NCBI GenBank assembly: GCA_009667805.1
Contig: RXON01001631.1
Span: 59,478 to 123,477 of the forward strand
Length of the DNA stretch: 64,000 nucleotides
Direction of reading: 5' to 3'
Origin: Leptobrachium leishanense
Lineage: Eukaryota > Chordata > Amphibia > Anura > Megophryidae
Shown: one piece after another, positions 39,099 through 49,450 of the stretch
How the letters are laid out: each line of letters starts with the position of its first letter
Numbering within the stretch: position 1 is the stretch's first letter
The notes under the pieces: generated by a model
Database searches by the model: none
Told to the model about the DNA's origin: nothing
Seen by the model: the letters and a program-made list of their open reading frames with translations, nothing else
Made by a program: the position numbers and the translations under genes

Positions 39099-42095
39099 TT
39101 ACGTAACATGTACAGGTTCAGCAGCATACATACAGTGAGTTAGGAACACTTCCTCAAGTTGACTCATATTTTGGGCTACCTCAGCTAGCATAGCAGACAC
39201 TTCGGGCAACCTCCGCACCGTGGTGATGGCCTCTTCAGTGCTATGTCCTGGTGAGTCGTAGGTGAGTCGTTGGGGCGGTCGAACAGAGCGTTTGGGTTCT
39301 GGCTCAATCAGTTCCTCTTCAGGTGGAAGTACTATAGGCGTCGGCTCAATTCTTCTCTCTATCACTGGAGCAGACGTTTCTTCAGAGTATGATCCCTCCA
39401 GTGAAGGCATAGAACTGTAATCACCTGAATAAGCTTCCGGAGCTACCGGGATCCCCACAGCCTCAGGGACTTCCAACTGAAATTCAAGAGGCTCAGGGAT
39501 ATCAACAATCTCGGGGACTTCCAACAAGAATTCAGGAGCTTCAGGCCTCAAGTTACTCTCCCACCGCTCAGGGACAACGACAACCTCTTCAGGCTCCGGC
39601 GAGCGTATCCAGTCCAGACAGAAACTTTCTTCTTCACTGTCCCTTTCGCTCTCTTCGACAACCCGGGTCTGTTGAGACCGAGTAACAGGAGGCAAACATG
39701 GAACAGGCGGATTTGGCAGAGGCGGTTCGTCCCCAACTGGCATTCTCACAGCCTCTCTCAAAGGTAACAAATGATTCCGGTGCCAGTTCTTGAGAGGCCC
39801 AGCCTTTCCATCCGGGCGAATCTGATACACTGGTAGACCTGGTAACTGTTTGCAGACAATGTAAACCTGGGAACTCCACCTATCCGCCAACTTGTGTCTC
39901 GCAGCAGCACCCAAGTTCTTCAATAGAACCCTATCACCGGGCTGTAGATCTTGTATTCGAACTTTCAGGTCATAGTTCCTTTTGTTTCTTTGCTCCCTGT
40001 TTCCCGAGGTCAACCGGGCCTGTTCAAATGCAGAAGCCAAATTCTTTCGAAGTCTATCCACGTAGTTTCTATGGGAAGCTACTGACGTCTGGTCTAGAGA
40101 TAACCCAAATGCCAAATCAACCGGCAGTCGAGCCTCTCTTCCGAACATAAGACGGTACGGTGAGTATCCAGTTGCATCACTCTCCGTACTGTTATATGCG
40201 TGCACCAGAGTAGCTATGTGCCGACTCCAACTCTGCTTCTCCACATTCGACAAGGTCCCCAACATGTTTAGCAATGTGCGATTAAACCTTTCAGGCTGAG
40301 CATCACCTTGAGGGTGATATGGTGTAGTTCGGGTCTTCTGGATTCCCAACAACTCCAACAATTTCCCCACCAGTCTGCTTTCAAAGTCTCTACCCTGATC
40401 AGAGTGTATCCTTCTTGGCAGTCCGTAATGAACAAAGAATTTTTCCATCAACACTTTGGCTACTGTTGGAGCGCGTTGATCTTTCGTGGAAAATGCTTGG
40501 GCGTAACGAGTGAAATGATCAGTCACTATTAGAATGTTCCCTTGCCCACTAGCATCCGGCTCTAAGCACAAGAAGTCAATGCACACCAAATCCATGGGTC
40601 CCTGACTCTGCAGATGGCTCATTGGAGCAGTTCGGGTCTGTAGAGTCTTTCTCTGAATACACCTCAGACAGGAATGACAATAGCTTTCCACTTCAGCCCT
40701 CATACAAGGCCAATAAAACCTATCTCGCACCAGCTTAAAAGTTCTCTCTGCACCCAAATGTCCATGCTCATCATGTAGTGATCGCAGCACACTCTCCCTA
40801 TGTTTAGTGGGGAGGAATAACTGTTGAATCTCTTCCGCGTTGTTGGAGGGGCCCCTTCGGTAGACCACCCCATCCAGCATCTTTAACCGCTCCCATTCTT
40901 TGTAGACCAACCTGGCTCCACTCGGGGAGTTGGTTAACAAAATCTCTCGCTGGTTTGCAGTCAGGGCCTTTAGGGTCAAGGCAATTAAAGGATCTCTGGC
41001 CTGATCCGCTTTCAGGTCCTGTCTTGAAAAGGTAGGTAAACTTTCATCCCTTAACTGCGTAGGGTTACAGTAGAACTCAGGAACAGCCGCAGCCATAACT
41101 CCTATGGCCTCTGCTTCAATCCCTCCTTTGACCCGGCGCTCTGTTCCTTGACACAAAGCTTGCACCCCATCTGGAGTCAACTGAGTCCATTCTGTAGTAT
41201 AGGGTCTTCTCGACAACGCATCAGCATCTCGATTATTCACCCCAGGGCGATACTTCAGGCTGAACCGAAACCCTGACAGAGCGGCCAACCACCGATGTCC
41301 CGTTGCGTCCAGTTTTGCAGTAGTAAGGATATAGGTGAGAGGATTATTATCCGTCTTAATCACGAACTCAGCTCCATACAGATAGTCTTTCAACTTGTCC
41401 ACCACTGCCCACTTCAAGGCTAGGAACTCCAGCTTGTGAGTAGGATAGTTCTTCTCTGAAGGCGCAAGGCTCCGGCTCACGTACGCCACAGGCCTCAGCA
41501 ATCCATCATACTCCTGATATAGGACTCCTCCCAGACCTTCTCGGCTGGCATCCACATGTAGTTCATACGGCTTATGAGGGTCCGCATAGGCCAAAACAGG
41601 AGCTCGGGTTAGACTCTCTTTCAACTTTACAAAAGCTCCTTCACATTGACTGGTCCATTCACCTTGTATAGACTCTCGAGCTTTCCTTGGCCCCGGAGCT
41701 GACGGGTTTTTGTCAGAGACCTTGCAGCCTTCTTCTGTGGTTTCCTTCTGCAGGAGTTTGTTCAGTGGTTGAGCTATTTTCGCAAATCCTCCCACAAATC
41801 TTCGATAGTATGAACAGAATCCCAAGAAAGATCTAAGTTCAGTGACGTTTCGGGGTCTAGGCCAAGAAGCTACGGCCTCCAACTTCCGAGGGTCTGTCGA
41901 AACACCTTCTGCTGAGACCACATGTCCTAGATACGTAACAGACGGCAGACAGAATTGGCATTTCTCCAGAGACAGTTTCAGCCCCTCTTCATGGAGCCTC
42001 TTCAAGACCTTCTCCAGACGTTGCTCATGTTCTTCCAGAGTCTTCCCAAACACAATTATGTCATCCAGGTACACTAATACTTCGATTAGATTCAT
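39099..42095 (-). pseudogene. Gypsy Pol, part 2: RT palm, RNase H, integrase
   Basis: A 998-residue open frame. The RT catalytic motif YLDD is at residues 9-12. RNase H follows (about 175-300, with the HVDAS and TDNNPL landmarks). The integrase zinc domain (HX3H...CX2C, HDEHGHLGAERT then CHSCLRC) is near 430-475, and the DDE core (FLC/VTDHFTRYAQAF, SDQGRDF, PERFNRTL) near 495-610. A GPY/F-like module and a long acidic, proline-rich tail follow. It is out of frame with the upstream Pol segment through a one-base deficit near 42096. The tail could be a C-terminal Pol extension rather than Env. Confidence 0.9.
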
Positions 42096-42114
42096 ATCCC
42101 GACTGTCTTCTCCA

Positions 42115-43440
42115 TCAACCGTTGGAACGTGGCTGGAGCCCCCGTAAGGCCTTGAGGCATTCTGTTGAATTCAAAGAACCCCAGTGGGCAGATGAACGCA
42201 GTTTTCTCCTTTCTTCAGGATGCATTGGTATCTGGTGATACCCACTTCGTAGGTCTAGTACACTAAACCACTTTGCTCCAGACAAACACTGTAGGGCATC
42301 TTCAATCCGAGGAGTGGCATATTGATCGGGGATGGTTCTCCGGTTCAATGTGCGGTAGTCTATGCATAAGCGGACAGAACCATTTTTCTTCCGGACCAAC
42401 ACTATTGGAGATGCATATGGACTCCTGGACTCTTGAATCACCTTGGTTCTTTGTAATTCGTTCAGGTGCTCTCGCAGATCATCTAAGTCTCCTAGCGGAA
42501 CTCGCCTTGATCTTTCACGAAACGGCTTGTCTTCTTGTAGTCGAATACGATGTTCAGTACTCTTAGCCAGGCCCACATCGAACTCATCTTTCGAGAACAA
42601 TTCCTTCCACTTTAAGACTTGAGACTGAAGACGTTTCTTCCACTCAGGTGAAATGGGAGCGTCCTTGGGGTAGAATCTTTCATCTGGAATCTCTTTACTT
42701 TCTCCCCCTCCTGAATCAGTAGAGAGGGGTGTAGCAGACTCTACTTGCCCGATAGGCATTCGTGCTTTAAGAACCACTGGAGAATCCGTCACATTGCACA
42801 CACTGACCGAGACTCTTCCTCGTGTTCTCTTCAGAGCCTTGGTGGAGATTATTTCAGGAATTACCTCGACTCCGGTTTCACTCCCATGATCAAAATCGGT
42901 TCCCAGCACCACATAGGGACCGGGTTGCGATCCGTTCAACTTGACTGAAGCCCGGAAGCTCGCTACTTCTCCTGCTTGCAGAACCTTCTCCGTTCCACCC
43001 AGTCTCCACAGTCTTCCCACTTCGGCAGGTGCCTTTCGTTCTTCGACCATCCTCTGATAGACCGGACGTAACATTGGGTGCACTCCTCGAGTTGAACCTT
43101 CTTCCAACACCATAGGCGTCAGAAGACGCCGCACTAGGTCAGTATTCGTCCCCACTATCAGGGAGCTTCTGTTCGCACCCGAGGGTCGAGGACACACAAT
43201 GGCCAGTGCATCACAACCCCCGGACTGCCCGATGACTTCAGATCCAATCTCCAACTTTACTTGCAGGTACCCGTCATAAGGGAGTTTCTCAGTGCCGATA
43301 CCCCATATTTCCAAATCCTTCAATTCTTGCAGAGGGATATGCTTTAAGTGTTTCTCGTAGAAGTCTCTGTAAATCAATGTCACTTGAGCCCCTGAATCTA
43401 ACAGGGCTTTGGTGTAGACTCCTTCCACTTGGATTGGCAC
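42115..43440 (-). pseudogene. Gypsy Pol, part 1: protease and RT N-terminus
   Basis: The frame includes the aspartic protease motif LLDSGAQVTLIY near its start. The RT fingers follow (VRKKNGSVRLCIDYRTLN, FSVLDLRSGYHQI). It ends early after a one-base deficit near 42196. The frame is open upstream of 43440 as far as the gag overlap (43733), so the real beginning is by -1 frameshifting from gag rather than at this point. Confidence 0.9.
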
Positions 43441-43709
43441 AATAGGAGAAGGACCTATCAGTTGGTCAGGAAATTTGGTGGCGGTATCCAGACACTTAGA
43501 CCCAGTTTGCTGTACCCTGGCCTTTTTCTTGGCCCGTGCAGGCTTTGGGTGTGCATTGCTTCCCCATGACGTAGACCCGGACGCTAAGGGAGTGACTCTC
43601 TCAGCCCTGGCAGGCTCTACAGTTGGCTCGGCTTTGGGCCTCCTCGCCCTCTTAGTCTTTGCTTGGTTTCTGGAGCGGGGTTCAACCCTCGGGCACTCAG
43701 GTTGCTCCT

Positions 43710-45200
43710 TTACTGGTGCCCTCTGGTGTTTCCCGCCGGTGAGGTAGATAACAGTCCTTCCAGGGCTTCCAACAGTCCCTTGACTCTATCCTTCTCAGGC
43801 TTCCGGCCTTTGCACTGTGCGCGGAAATGGCCCATCTCTCCACACCCGAAACATCTCTTCTTAGAGAGCGGAGACGTAGTTGCTTGTTGAGATTTGGTTA
43901 AAAGATTTGGACCAGACGCCACAGCAACTTCCATCGTCTGCATACCTGTGAGGAATTTCTGCATTTCTGCCTGCATTTCCGTCACCTTCATCAATACCCG
44001 GCACAGTTCCGCATGCGCTTGTTGCAATTCAACTTGAGCTTCCTGAACTTCCTTGATGGTTTTGGACAATTCACCCCGTTCAGGGAGGTTCGATTCTTTA
44101 GCAGCCCTCTCTGTAGATTTAAAACCAACTAGGTGTTCTTGTTCGTCCTCATCAGACCCATAGGTATCTAGAGAGTCGCTTTCAGGCTGCAGGCCGCCGC
44201 TATGTCTCACAGGTTGTGCATACGCCCTTTCCCCCCGCCTGAAAGATTTCTCTTCTAGCAAAGCCTCTTCCTCTCGCACAACCCGAATCAGTTCCAGGTA
44301 CTTTAACTCTTGGCTACCTGCTCTGCTTCTCAGCTGCATCATCACTGGATCTAGAGGTTGAGAGCCCCTCAGGATCTGTTTTATTCGGATCTTATCTACT
44401 TCGGCCGGTTCGGCCCCTTTCTTCAGGAGTATCTGGTGTAGAATCTTATCCAGGCGCCTCATGTACTCGGTCATTCTCTCACCTCTTCTCTGATAGGTGT
44501 GTTCGTACTGATATACCAGTTCGGCCGCCTTTTCGGTTCGTCCAAAAACTTCTTCAAGAACGTTCAAGTAATCTAAAGCAGTACAATCTTTTCTGCTCAG
44601 TTTCAGGTTTCTCACCGCTTCTGACGCAGGTCCCTTTAAGCTCTCGGTAATCCTTTGCTTTTTCTGGGCCTCAGGGACATCCCACTCATCCAGAGCCTGC
44701 ATCGCCTGTTCCACCCATTCTTCAAAGGTTTCTTCTCCCGCCGGAGTTGGTACGTTTCCTGTAAAATTTCTTAACCGTCGATAACCGAAGTTAGTGTGAG
44801 GAGGGCTTGTTTTCTGACATTTAGCCAGTAGATCTCCAATAGCCACGATAAATTCAGGCCCAATCATGGCCAACGGACTAGGCACGGGAACACTTGCGGA
44901 TTCACCACGTGGCGTACTTGGCTTAATTAGTTGGACTTCCACCTCTTCGGCCAGTTTCACGCTCGTGCCCTGAAAACATGGCGGAACACCCTTTCTCCAT
45001 TCGAGAAGAACATACATGTGAGAGGTATCTGGTTTTTTTTCAATGTCCAGGATTAACCCCCGATGATCTGATGCTAGCGTGGCCACGGCCTGGCGAATCT
45101 GATCTTCAGCCCAAGTGTCTGCTGGAATATCCATGACTATACAACATTCCGACTGGCTACTGTGCTCCCCACACCACTCAGCAACAGTGTCTGGATCCAT
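43710..45200 (-). CDS. gag: Gypsy Gag with PNMA-like N-terminus
   Basis: A 496-residue intact frame starting about 36 bp inside the primer-binding site. Residues 1-95 (MDPDTVAEWCGEH, ...MDIPADTWAEDQIRQAV) resemble the RRM-like N-terminal domain of vertebrate PNMA proteins. Residues about 145-330 resemble the Gypsy/PNMA capsid (NFTGNVPTPAGEETFEEWVE). A coiled region is near 380-430, and a zinc knuckle CFGCGEMGHFRAQC lies at 450-463. Gag packages element RNA into particles. PNMA genes are known domesticated descendants of Ty3/Gypsy gags; this is a mobile-element version. Confidence 0.88.
   Translation of the reverse strand: MDPDTVAEWCGEHSSQSECCIVMDIPADTWAEDQIRQAVATLASDHRGLILDIEKKPDTSHMYVLLEWRKGVPPCFQGTSVKLAEEVEVQLIKPSTPRGESASVPVPSPLAMIGPEFIVAIGDLLAKCQKTSPPHTNFGYRRLRNFTGNVPTPAGEETFEEWVEQAMQALDEWDVPEAQKKQRITESLKGPASEAVRNLKLSRKDCTALDYLNVLEEVFGRTEKAAELVYQYEHTYQRRGERMTEYMRRLDKILHQILLKKGAEPAEVDKIRIKQILRGSQPLDPVMMQLRSRAGSQELKYLELIRVVREEEALLEEKSFRRGERAYAQPVRHSGGLQPESDSLDTYGSDEDEQEHLVGFKSTERAAKESNLPERGELSKTIKEVQEAQVELQQAHAELCRVLMKVTEMQAEMQKFLTGMQTMEVAVASGPNLLTKSQQATTSPLSKKRCFGCGEMGHFRAQCKGRKPEKDRVKGLLEALEGLLSTSPAGNTRGHQ
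43728..43734 (-). promoter_or_regulatory. -1 frameshift slippery site gag-pol
   Basis: On the minus strand G GGA AAC lies in the gag frame 16 nt before the gag stop (43710-43712). The -1 frame is open from here into the protease. GGGAAAC is a canonical X XXY YYZ heptamer. Confidence 0.7.
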
Positions 45201-45236
45201 ATTTAACCCTTTAGATGCGGTTTTTCCAGAGACTGC

Positions 45237-45254
45237 ATCCCGGACGAGCCCCCA
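45237..45254 (-). promoter_or_regulatory. Primer binding site, tRNA-Pro
   Basis: TGGGGGCTCGTCCGGGAT on the minus strand, two bases inside the LTR end. It is identical to the classic tRNA-Pro primer site of gammaretroviruses, which fixes 45257-46340 as the 5' LTR. Confidence 0.9.
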
Positions 45255-45256
45255 CG

Positions 45257-46340
45257 TGTAGCGCTCACTCCCGGAGGAGCCGCTGAAAATTAACCACGGG
45301 TCAGTCTCCCCGCACTAGGGAATAAATATACTCCAACACAGTTGTGAGTTTTTTATATTTATATAGTTTACTAAAATATTTGAGCAGATGTTAAGACACG
45401 GTATTCACAAGTATTTTTACAGTATTTTCGTATCCCGGTAAAACGCGTAGCGGAAAAGAAACGAAACACGAGGCTTCGTATTTCGGAAAATAAAATATTC
45501 GCAACCGAACATAAAAGCAATACAATTTCCCGATAGTTCAGAAAAAAAGGGACACGTAGCAAAACCCCAAACATACAATCCCTTCGTATTACGGCAAACG
45601 CGCAGCGGAAAAAAAGAGAAAAATGTATTCGGAACGTATCTTTGACTTTAACCCCCGTTCTGATTCGCAAAAGGAAAGGAGTCCTGTACAAGTTAAGTTC
45701 CAGAATGTGAGAAGCGTATCTGTGTGTGTGTGGTACCCGGGTACTGTTCAACTGGCCAGTGAATTTATTAAAGGAAAGTCTTCGACTAGTCAGTTGGGGC
45801 CCTGTGAACTTAAAAGAGAAAAAACAGCAGAGCGTCCTTTAATCATACAAACAGCCTTGGAGGCCTCTCACCCATCTGATGACTGCTTTAGGCTCCGCTG
45901 ACCCAGGACGTCTCTCCACCCGATTTTTTGACTGGGGATACTAGTGGCCGGATCCGTTGTCTACCTTCATGCAGCTTGTCCAGCTCCCCGCCTGCTCTCC
46001 GTTCGATTCCGCCGGTCTGCAGCTGTTGTCTGGGTACTGGCAAGTCTCCTCCTCCTCAGGTTGAGTGACCCAAATAGGAATTACAGGTCTCCCTCGGGCT
46101 TTGGCCTAGCTCCTCCAGCGGTCTCCTCAGTGCGTCTGCTTTCTCTCATCCCCTGGCGCGCTCTGGAACTTTCTCCACGAGGCAGAGGATGTAAGTGTCC
46201 AGTCTCCACCCACTTCCTGGCTTCTTGCAAAGCATGCCAGTTATTGTAGTCCCAATGTCCAGTATCTCTGATTGCGATAATCTCCATCTTGTGGCCAAAA
46301 ATAGGTACTGCCACAGCAAGATTTTTAGCACAGCGCTACA
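45257..46340 (-). repeat. Gypsy 5' LTR
   Basis: 1084 bp, TGTAGCGCT...AGCGCTACA ends, adjacent to the primer site. On the minus strand tatataaatataaaa lies about 105 bp before the inner end, a plausible promoter box. Confidence 0.92.
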
Positions 46341-46441
46341 CTAGTCATCAGAAAAGATTCGCAGGGGGGAAATACACAGCAGGCCATGTAAGGGTGCCAG
46401 GGTCGAAAACAGTGCGTAACAGATCGGCAGGGCAGATCCCT

Positions 46442-47509
46442 TCAGCCCTTATCCAGCAGAAACGTTGGGCAGAAAGCAGCTTCAAGCCTTCTTTCACCTC
46501 CTTCAGCGCATGAGACATCCGGCAACCAGGTCCCTCCATCTGCCGCGCTGGGGACAGCCCGTGTCCAAGGCAAGCACTGCCCCTCATCAGTGCCCACGCT
46601 CAGGGTACAGAGCTGCGCCATCAGCACAGGCCTCACCGAGGGAGCCGCTACCACCGGTTCCTTGGTCGCCTTCCCAGCTAGGCCCCAACTCACAGGCCTC
46701 CCAGCAACCTCGCGCACCTCCAGCGTCGTCATCGGGAGCAGGGCTCTGCGCTCTGGACCAGGTATTCTTTCGGTCTCTCCTCCAGGTGTAGGTGCAAGCG
46801 TCAGCTTCCCAGGTGGGACGCCGATCGTGTCGCCGCTCCCCGTTCCAACCACTGAGCAGGTCCCAGCCATGCACCCATCCGGCGCATCCTCCTCTAAATT
46901 TGAGTCTCCTTTCTCCCGGCAGCTCCGCATCACCGACATCATCCTCCGCCAGACTCCTCTAGTGAGCGGCGCATCTTCCTCCTCCCTGTCCAGCAACTGT
47001 AGACAGGCCTCCAGGCCTGCAAAGAAGGCCTCAGCGTTTCTCATGGGGGGAGGTGATCCGCACCGCTCGTCCTCTCTCATCTGACCTCCCCTCTGGGCGA
47101 TCGGGAAACGCGGGCCCACCATTTCCCCAATCCCCAACTCAGAGGTAGTTGGGTAGTCTGGTGGAGGCGGCAGGACAGTCAGGGACAGAGGCCCGAAGGG
47201 CCGGGACGAAGGCCGCAAAATGGCCGCCGGCTCCTCGCTCCGGCCACACACTGGCAGCTGCAGAGGGAGACCCAGGTCCGGAGGGGGGGACAGAACGGCC
47301 TCCGGACATCTCCAGTCCGGTGGCCAGCTATCTGGAGCCTGAAATCCAGAGATGCACAGCGAAAAGAGTCTTTTATCAGTCTCCAAGGGTGGCAGACGTG
47401 CGGAGCTCCTTGAATACACGTCTGCTCCATTCGGTAGCCGGCCACGCCCCCCCCCGTTCTGCCCTTTTTGATTTTCTCCCCTGCCCCAGCCCCCCCTTCC
47501 TTTTTTCAC
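46442..47509 (-). CDS. Putative ORF of retroposon copy C, unknown protein
   Basis: A 355-residue open frame, the longest version of the family's small-ORF region. The annotated Met lies just upstream of the element's 5' end; the family Met before REDERCGS (about 47079) is a better start. It contains AFFAGLEACLQLL and, 12 residues on, RGVWRRMMSVMRSC, shared with copies A and B. The rest is Pro/Gly/Arg-rich without a recognised domain. It is GC-rich with cross-frame openness, so coding status rests on the motif's conservation between copies. Confidence 0.45.
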   Translation of the reverse strand: MKKGRGGWGRGENQKGQNGGGRGRLPNGADVYSRSSARLPPLETDKRLFSLCISGFQAPDSWPPDWRCPEAVLSPPPDLGLPLQLPVCGRSEEPAAILRPSSRPFGPLSLTVLPPPPDYPTTSELGIGEMVGPRFPIAQRGGQMREDERCGSPPPMRNAEAFFAGLEACLQLLDREEEDAPLTRGVWRRMMSVMRSCREKGDSNLEEDAPDGCMAGTCSVVGTGSGDTIGVPPGKLTLAPTPGGETERIPGPERRALLPMTTLEVREVAGRPVSWGLAGKATKEPVVAAPSVRPVLMAQLCTLSVGTDEGQCLPWTRAVPSAADGGTWLPDVSCAEGGERRLEAAFCPTFLLDKG

Positions 47510-48650
47510 GAGCAGAGTATCTTTATTTCAAGGTGTTTGACTACCTTTTAAGTGAACCCTCCCCTTTATATGAGTTCTTGATGACTTTGATGCCGAAGAT
47601 CCTCGGCTGGGGATTACCTAGACTTTTGCGTTACCAATTCCCCCCTCCCCCCTTTTATCTGATATATATCGCTGAGACCCCCCTTATTTGGGGATGTTTA
47701 TTGTTTTTCTTATGCCGTATCTTTGATGACAGTTTTAGATGGTCCTGCGTGGCCCCTACTTTTCTCTGTTTCTACGCAGACTTACTTACAAAATAAAAAT
47801 TTTACATTTAAAAAAAAAAAAGAATGAAAGCGGGCCTACATCAAGTTCAAAACAATTGTGCATATAGCAATTCGACAAGCATCAGCGAGAAATCGACATC
47901 GTCCGAGTAACAATCCCTTCCCTTTTAAGATAAGCGGGGGAAAAAAACATGTTTTTTTTATGTTCGTTCTTCATTTTATTTCCCCCCTTTTTTTTTCAAA
48001 GCTATTTTCCATTTTTGTCTTTGTTTTGTTTTTCCCCCTACTACGAAAAATTCCCCCCTCCCAAACTCCCCTATCCACAACTATGGCTCCCTCCATGCAA
48101 ACCCCCCCCCCCTTCCCTATGATTATAGCGGTCTCTCCAATAAAAATAATAATAAATTTTTTAAAAAAAAATAAATAAATATAACCTCCCTACAGCTCTC
48201 CCCCCACCCAGGCGACTCCGAAGCAGATTGTCACATAAACAGAACCGATGGCATAAAACAAAAATCTACACGCTGAAAGTCATGTGGCAGTAGCAGTTGG
48301 GGTAGAGTCAAGCAGCTCAAAAAGAGTGTGCGATCAGCGTTGCCGTGCTGTAAGTGATGTATGTCCGCGCGGCATCCCAACGCATGGCCCCAATATCCAA
48401 ATCATATCGAGAGTAGTTCCATGCGCCGGACCTAGGAAATGATAGGCAAGGCACCGAGATGAAAGAAATAAAAATAATAAAAAAAAAAATTATCAACATG
48501 CTCAAAGTCAGTGTCCTGCAGACAGAATGCCGGACAAACCAGCAAGCAGGGTCCCGATACAGGCCCAACTGCGGATCCTTTGCACATTACCCACAGGACC
48601 GGTGTCAGAGAAATATATAACGGTCAGGCAGGCCAACAGCCTCAATCAAT

Positions 48651-49450
48651 TTACGGTACTCCATCTGCATGAGGGGCTGGGATTGCCTCCTGGTGGCGGC
48701 TTCTGGATCTTCGCAGTCTGAGCGTCAAAGGCTGTCCCTGGCCAGGGAGGGGGAACATTTCCCAATCGGGCACTACCAGGTCCTGCAGACCCAGGGCGGT
48801 GGCAAAATGTGGTACATCAGGGGGGGTGCGTATCTGGTACTGGATGTTGTCGATGCATGCTGTCAGCAAGAACGGGTAGCCCCATCTATAAGGGATCTGT
48901 GCCGCCGACAAGGCCTGAGTCACAGGCCACAGCATTCTCCTGGCCTGCAATGAATTGGGAGCGAGGTCATTAAAAATCTCCACAGTACATCCATCGTAAT
49001 CCCAGGTGCGGCAGGTGCGTGCTTTAATATGACTGCTTCCTTTAAGACAAAATCAGCAAAAAAACAAATCAGGTCCCGCAGTGGCATCGTGGGGGACGAG
49101 GGTATCGGCCTCAGTGCACGATGAGCACGCTGCACGTCAGCGGCCGTCACCCAATCAGAGCCCAGCAAATAATTAAACAGGCCCGGCAGATAAGAGTGGG
49201 CGGCCAGGACCTCTTCCGGTACTCCTCTAATCCGAAGGTTGTGTCGGCGGGACCTGTTGTCTAGGACGTCTAGACAGCGTCAAATCTCCGAAAGGTGAGA
49301 TGGTCCACCCGCAGTAAGATCTTTAGGTGTGTTGGCATCCTGTTCCAAGCGAGTCAACCTTGTGTCTAGCACCGACATCTCCACCCTCACATCTGCGATA
49401 TCTCGTTGCAGCGACTCTCACCTCGGTCACCATCGTATTCAAATAAACAA
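48651..49450 (-). pseudogene. L1/Tx1 ORF1 of the host LINE
   Basis: Frames in order: a coiled-coil-like part with TRLTRLEQDAN, then RSRRHNLRIRGVPEEVL (RRM start, near 49250), then LLGSDWVTAADVQRAHRALR, then FNDLAPNSLQARRMLWPVTQ with YRWGYPFLLT, the L1 ORF1 C-terminal domain. It is broken by stops and shifts. It belongs to the same LINE as ORF2 at 31912-34939. Confidence 0.75.

Larger units (their letters stand above)
37934..46340 (-). mobile_element. Ty3/Gypsy retrotransposon with inverted LTRs
   Basis: Gag then Pol run on the minus strand, so the upstream LTR is at 45257-46340. The tRNA-Pro-type primer site follows it directly, and the polypurine tract (aggagggggagag) ends just before 39017. 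Both LTRs are 1084 bp and differ at only about four positions by eye, but they are in opposite orientation: outward from the interior both begin tgtagcgctcactcccggag. The flanks (caaag on the left, ctagt on the right) do not form a target-site duplication. The element interrupts retroposon copy C. Confidence 0.92.
37451..47455 (-). mobile_element. Retroposon copy C (same family as 548-7791), interrupted by Gypsy
   Basis: The minus-strand 5' end ggcgtggccggctacc is at 47455. The family ggccctgcgaggcc block and A-tail reach 37451. gttctgcccttttt occurs at both 37437-37450 and 47456-47469. Parts 46341-47455 and 37451-37933 are separated by the Gypsy element. Confidence 0.75.
35636..47821 (+). 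mobile_element. ORF1-only L1-type element (half-LINE), interrupted
   Basis: Starts at 35636 and ends in an A-run before 47822. It is flanked by the 15-bp duplication gaatgaaagcgggcc (35621-35635, 47822-47836). Parts 35636-37450 and 47456-47821 sum to about 2.2 kb: a 5' region, one ORF1, a 3' UTR with aataaaaattttaca and an A-tail. There is no ORF2, so it must use another LINE's RT, comparable in design to mammalian HAL1. Confidence 0.75.

Noticed and set aside
39099..42095. Long open frame that could be a host gene
   Set aside because: It has RT, RNase H and integrase motifs and lies between LTRs; it is retrotransposon Pol.
37929..46345. caaag/ctagt flanks as a Gypsy target-site duplication
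   Set aside because: The five bases on each side do not match in any register I tried, so no duplication is claimed.
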